A stretch of DNA of 17,982 bases from an uncultured Bacillota bacterium (GTDB taxonomy: Bacteria > Bacillota > JAAYKD01). The stretch spans positions 1 to 17,982 of the forward strand of contig CALCNS010000233.1 of assembly GCA_937897315.1 (NCBI GenBank). The letters are read 5' to 3'. The translations under genes were made by a program, and so were the position numbers. This document shows, piece by piece, positions 15,019 to 17,982 of this stretch; position 1 is the stretch's first letter; each line of letters starts with the position of its first letter. The notes under the pieces were generated by a model. It saw only the letters and a list, made by a program, of their open reading frames with translations, was not told the DNA's origin and searched no databases.

Positions 15019-16458
15019 CTATTTTTTGGTTGGATCTCCGCCAGTCATGAAAACATACATATCATCGGTCATTTCTTGGATGTTCTCTTCGCCTAAATAC
15101 GCCATATGGCCGGCTTTGTATCCCTTGACAAAGATTCGGTCTTTGGGTAAATCGGCATGATTTAAGGTGTAGTAGAGGATACCAATTTGCGTGCAAATGT
15201 CATACCAGCCATTGACAAAGAAGGTGCGCATACCCGGGACACGCCTCATGGCGGTGCTCAAACTCATGGAAGTGTTACGGCCTTTAATGTCGTTGTTCCA
15301 ATTCATATACAGGGAATGAGAGTTGACAAAATTGCGTTCCCACTGAATGTTCAGCATGGGGAAGACTTCGCCTTCCAACACCGATTGGAAAGCGGGGTTG
15401 TATTTGCCTTCGGCGGGGTCGTCACGCATACCCCATTGGGCTTCATCCAAACCGGGTTGAATGAGCGGACGGGTGATCCTGCCGTCTAGACGAGAGACAT
15501 AACGACCTTTCTTGCGAGCCACTTGGGCGCGGAACTCCACATCGTCGACCTCTAAACCACGTTTCTCCAAGTATTCACGAGAAACGCCGGTGTAGTAGAT
15601 GACTTTTTTTATAATATTTTCGCGAGCTTTTCCTTGTAGGGCTTCTCCTTGGTATAAAGCCAACAAATAATCGGTGTCGGCGAATTTTTTGGCTTCGGCA
15701 ACAAATTCTTCAACCGTTTGGTTGGAAGGGTGATTATGATACCAGTGGGTCGCCGCTAAGGTGGGGAAAGCCAATACCGCTGGGTAAACCGGCTTTTTAT
15801 CGCTGAAGTATTTGCCGGTAGAGACAGTGTTGCCAATCATGATGATGCCATCGAAAGCAACACTGTAAGCACGGTCAGAACCTACTGTGGAACCCATACC
15901 GGCCACAGTGGCAGCACGGGTGCAACCATAACTTTCGCCTACCATGTATTTGGGGCTTTGCCAACGATTGTAGCGAGCTAACCACATTTGAATAAAGGTT
16001 AAAATCGCTTCGGCATCGGGTTCAATTCCCCAGAATTTTGCTTTGTATTCTTCGTTGAGCAAACGGCCAAAACCGGTGCCCACAGGATCTATGACCACGA
16101 TATCGGCGATATCGAGTAAACATTGGGCATTATCTACACCCTCATATGGTGGTAGTGGTATGCTGTCAGCATCAGCTTCTACATACTTGAGACGACGAGG
16201 GCTTAAAAAGCCAACATGAACCATCATAGAAGAAGTTCCAGGCCCACCGTTAAAACCAAAGAGAACCGGACGGGTCTTGGGGTCTTTGACATCGGATCGG
16301 AAGTACGAATAAGAGAAAATAGAAGCCATGGGTTTGCCATCGTCTGTGTAGAAAACATTGTCTTCACAGACGGTATGATATGGTACTTTGACACCGCGGA
16401 GAGTAATACTGCCCTCAGACGTAAAACGCGAAGGAGTAAAGACATCGGTTAACAGCAT
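15019..16458 (-). CDS. peptidase S10 (serine carboxypeptidase-like) family protein
   Basis: This 479-aa protein belongs to the serine carboxypeptidase family, an alpha/beta hydrolase group that removes C-terminal residues at acidic pH in eukaryotes. The oxyanion segment is FNGGPGTSSM (69-78), the nucleophile elbow is GESYG (174-178, S176), the acid is D420 in NGWYD, and the base is H451 in GYKAGHMAYL; the triad is complete. Length is typical. There is no signal peptide, so unlike lysosomal or secreted relatives it should be cytoplasmic, which fits bacterial members of the family whose substrates are unknown. The ATG at 16458 has AGGAGGAA on the minus strand (plus 16464-16471) as ribosome binding site. 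A good promoter lies at 16508-16536. It is transcribed divergently from the antiporter gene. Confidence 0.92.
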   Translation of the reverse strand: MLLTDVFTPSRFTSEGSITLRGVKVPYHTVCEDNVFYTDDGKPMASIFSYSYFRSDVKDPKTRPVLFGFNGGPGTSSMMVHVGFLSPRRLKYVEADADSIPLPPYEGVDNAQCLLDIADIVVIDPVGTGFGRLLNEEYKAKFWGIEPDAEAILTFIQMWLARYNRWQSPKYMVGESYGCTRAATVAGMGSTVGSDRAYSVAFDGIIMIGNTVSTGKYFSDKKPVYPAVLAFPTLAATHWYHNHPSNQTVEEFVAEAKKFADTDYLLALYQGEALQGKARENIIKKVIYYTGVSREYLEKRGLEVDDVEFRAQVARKKGRYVSRLDGRITRPLIQPGLDEAQWGMRDDPAEGKYNPAFQSVLEGEVFPMLNIQWERNFVNSHSLYMNWNNDIKGRNTSMSLSTAMRRVPGMRTFFVNGWYDICTQIGILYYTLNHADLPKDRIFVKGYKAGHMAYLGEENIQEMTDDMYVFMTGGDPTKK

Positions 16459-16507
16459 GGTGATTCCTCCTAGATGTTACTTAATCGGACCAAAGCCCGT
16501 CGAATTC

Positions 16508-16536
16508 ATTATACGAGCCTTGTGCAGAAATGGCAA
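16508..16536 (-). promoter_or_regulatory. promoter of the S10 peptidase gene
   Basis: On the minus strand TTGCCA (plus 16531-16536) and TATAAT (plus 16508-16513) are 17 bases apart. The predicted leader is about 45 bases long. Confidence 0.75.
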
Positions 16537-16558
16537 GATGCAAATGTCATAAAGTTCT

Positions 16559-16603
16559 TTAGAATTCTTAGAGAAGGTTTTCAATGGGCAGCAGGAATTC
16601 TAA
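16559..16603. repeat. inverted repeat in the antiporter leader
   Basis: TTAGAATTC (16559-16567) and GAATTCTAA (16595-16603) are perfect 9-bp inverted repeats about 27 bases apart, between the divergent promoter region and the antiporter start. It could be a regulator-binding pair or a leader hairpin; its A/T richness makes chance possible. Confidence 0.35.
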
Positions 16604-16664
16604 GCACTCATACCAAATTGTATGCCATATTGTGCGATTCCACGAGGAAAGAAGGCGTCGGTTC

Positions 16665-17921
16665 ATGCCGTTTCTGTTTGCTTTATCGGTTCTCATTGGC
16701 TCGATTTTATTCTGTGTGATTTTTGGTTTTACGATTTTGTACGGTTTGTCGGCAGGAGCCATTGCCTTTTTTGTTGCGGCTCTTTGGAAAGGTCATACGT
16801 TGCAAGAGATTGTTCCAATGATGGGGCGTGGGATTCGCGATTCGTTCATTGTCATCCGTATTTTGCTTCTCATAGGCGCAATGACCGGGATATGGAGGAT
16901 CAGTGGAACCATTCCCTACTTGGTTTATTATGGCATACAGCTAATTGCACCCAAAACATTCCTTTTGTTAGCATTTCTTCTGGCTTCTGCAGTCTCTTAT
17001 CTCATTGGTACGAGTATTGGTACTTGTGGGACCATAGGGGTAGTGCTAATGGTCTTGGCGAAGGCGGGTGATGTGAATTTGTTTATGACCGCAGGTGCGG
17101 TGATCTCGGGAGCGTATTTTGGCGATCGTGCCAGCCCTGCGTCCAGTTGCGCCAATTTGGTGGCGTTTCTTACTTCAACTGAATTATATGAGAATGTAAA
17201 GAAGATGCTTCGCAATACGGTCTTACCGATGCTCATGGTTACAGCATCGTATGCTGGGTTGTCATTGCTTTTTCCTTTGCAAGCCACATCTCAATCGATG
17301 AGTGCCGATATCGCTGCCCATGTGACCCTATCTCCTTGGCTTTTGTTGCCGGTTGTGGTCATTCTTATCGCACCTTTCTTAAAAGTTCTCATTCGTAACG
17401 CTATGGCAGTGAGTATTGTGTTAGGGGCCGGCTTAGGCCTTTGGATTCAAAAAATCGAACCGGCAGCCATACTGAAAGCATTATTGACAGGTTTCACCAC
17501 GGATGTCGAGATCCTCAAAATGTTCCAAGGTGGCGGGGTGATGAGTATGAAAAATGCCATCCTTATCATTTTGATTTCTGCTACATTCTCCGGTATCCTC
17601 AAAGGAACCGATATGCTCAGCGATATTTGGGAACGATTAGAGGGCTGGGCAAAACGCTTTGGCGTGTTTCCGGTCATGGCTTTTACCAGTATTCCGGTGT
17701 CAGCCATTGCCTGTAATCAAACCCTATCTTTAATATTGGAAGCTCAGTTGATTAAACCGATTTATCAGACCCGCCAATTGTCTAATTCGCAAATGATGCT
17801 TGACATGTCCAACTCCACCGTGACGATTGCCGGATTGATTCCTTGGAACACGGCTTGTGCGATACCTTTATCCTTGCTGGGAGTCTCCTTTGCAGCCATT
17901 CCATGGGCCTTTTATTTGTGA
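16665..17921 (+). CDS. NhaC-family Na+/H+ antiporter-like membrane protein
   Basis: This 418-aa polytopic membrane protein, with about ten to twelve hydrophobic helices, matches the NhaC antiporter family, which exchanges external H+ for internal Na+ or organic anions (some members are malate/lactate or amino-acid exchangers). Family-type signatures are SYLIGTSIGTCGTIGVVLM, then GAVISGAYFGDRASPASSCANLVA in the middle, and a second-half counterpart with FSGILKGTDML and SIPVSAIACNQTLSL, whose two-fold repeat is usual. The substrate cannot be decided. I choose ATG 16665, with AAGAAGG (16649-16655) 9 bases upstream and followed directly by the first helix; the frame extends to ATG 16584 with an Arg-rich unlikely leader. 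It is somewhat shorter than classical NhaC proteins. It may have its own promoter in 16514-16650, but I found no good one. Confidence 0.88.
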   Translation: MPFLFALSVLIGSILFCVIFGFTILYGLSAGAIAFFVAALWKGHTLQEIVPMMGRGIRDSFIVIRILLLIGAMTGIWRISGTIPYLVYYGIQLIAPKTFLLLAFLLASAVSYLIGTSIGTCGTIGVVLMVLAKAGDVNLFMTAGAVISGAYFGDRASPASSCANLVAFLTSTELYENVKKMLRNTVLPMLMVTASYAGLSLLFPLQATSQSMSADIAAHVTLSPWLLLPVVVILIAPFLKVLIRNAMAVSIVLGAGLGLWIQKIEPAAILKALLTGFTTDVEILKMFQGGGVMSMKNAILIILISATFSGILKGTDMLSDIWERLEGWAKRFGVFPVMAFTSIPVSAIACNQTLSLILEAQLIKPIYQTRQLSNSQMMLDMSNSTVTIAGLIPWNTACAIPLSLLGVSFAAIPWAFYL

Positions 17922-17982
17922 CTGTTACCGGTATTAAAAATGCTTCAATTTGCTATTTCCGACAAGAAGGATATAAAGATCG

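Noticed and set aside
16584..16664. 27-residue N-terminal extension of the NhaC-like protein
   Set aside because: The extension is Arg/His-rich with no matching start signal, while ATG 16665 has a ribosome binding site and leads straight into the first helix.
1..17982. CRISPR arrays, tRNA/rRNA genes, insertion sequences, prophage
   Set aside because: I saw no regularly spaced direct repeats, cloverleaf-like segments, transposase or phage proteins; the repeats present are short operators or terminators.

Overview
The window reads as chromosomal DNA from a Bacillota (Firmicutes)-type bacterium, most likely Clostridia-like. The reasons are strong GGAGG-type ribosome binding sites, frequent GTG and TTG starts, textbook sigma-A promoters (TTGACA-N17-TATAAT and TTGACA-N17-TACAAT), compact U-tract hairpin terminators, a lipoprotein signal peptide, and protein families common there (VTC-domain/DUF4956 pair, HipBA, GGDEF and HD-GYP proteins). 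The species cannot be named from sequence alone. I see no rRNA, tRNA, CRISPR array, transposase or phage gene.

Left part (1-4121), accessory and partly decayed: the 3' end of a WG-repeat protein; a 97-aa zinc-ribbon-like protein closely followed by an unrecognised 366-aa protein; a short TfoX C-terminal-domain gene interrupted by an in-frame TGA exactly where relatives have Cys; a RimJ/RimL-like GNAT acetyltransferase; and an HD-GYP c-di-GMP phosphodiesterase gene broken by two frameshifts at short homopolymers.

Middle (4122-9719): two hairpins, then a hipB-hipA toxin-antitoxin pair with a perfect consensus promoter between inverted AATGTTTA/TAAACATT arms. Next come an HSL-type alpha/beta hydrolase, a convergent membrane GGDEF diguanylate cyclase and, divergent from it, an FMN-binding glutamate-synthase-like protein with an N-terminal four-cysteine cluster. 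Bidirectional and simple terminators separate these units.

Right-centre (9720-15006): one co-directional cluster encodes a carbohydrate-binding-domain lipoprotein, a VTC-domain polyphosphate polymerase, a DUF4956 membrane protein, an OmpR-family response regulator and a sensor histidine kinase. Upstream lie GTTCAG/GTTCAG/GTTCAC direct repeats at 11- and 22-bp spacing overlapping the -35 zone, a layout resembling PHO boxes. I infer an autoregulated surface/polyphosphate module controlled by its own two-component system.

Right end (15007-17982): a leaderless serine carboxypeptidase-like (S10) protein on the minus strand, divergent from an NhaC-family antiporter.

Most worth following up are the TGA-interrupted TfoX gene (nonsense mutation or recoding), the PHO-box-like repeats in front of the polyphosphate-polymerase operon, and the homopolymer frameshifts in the HD-GYP gene.
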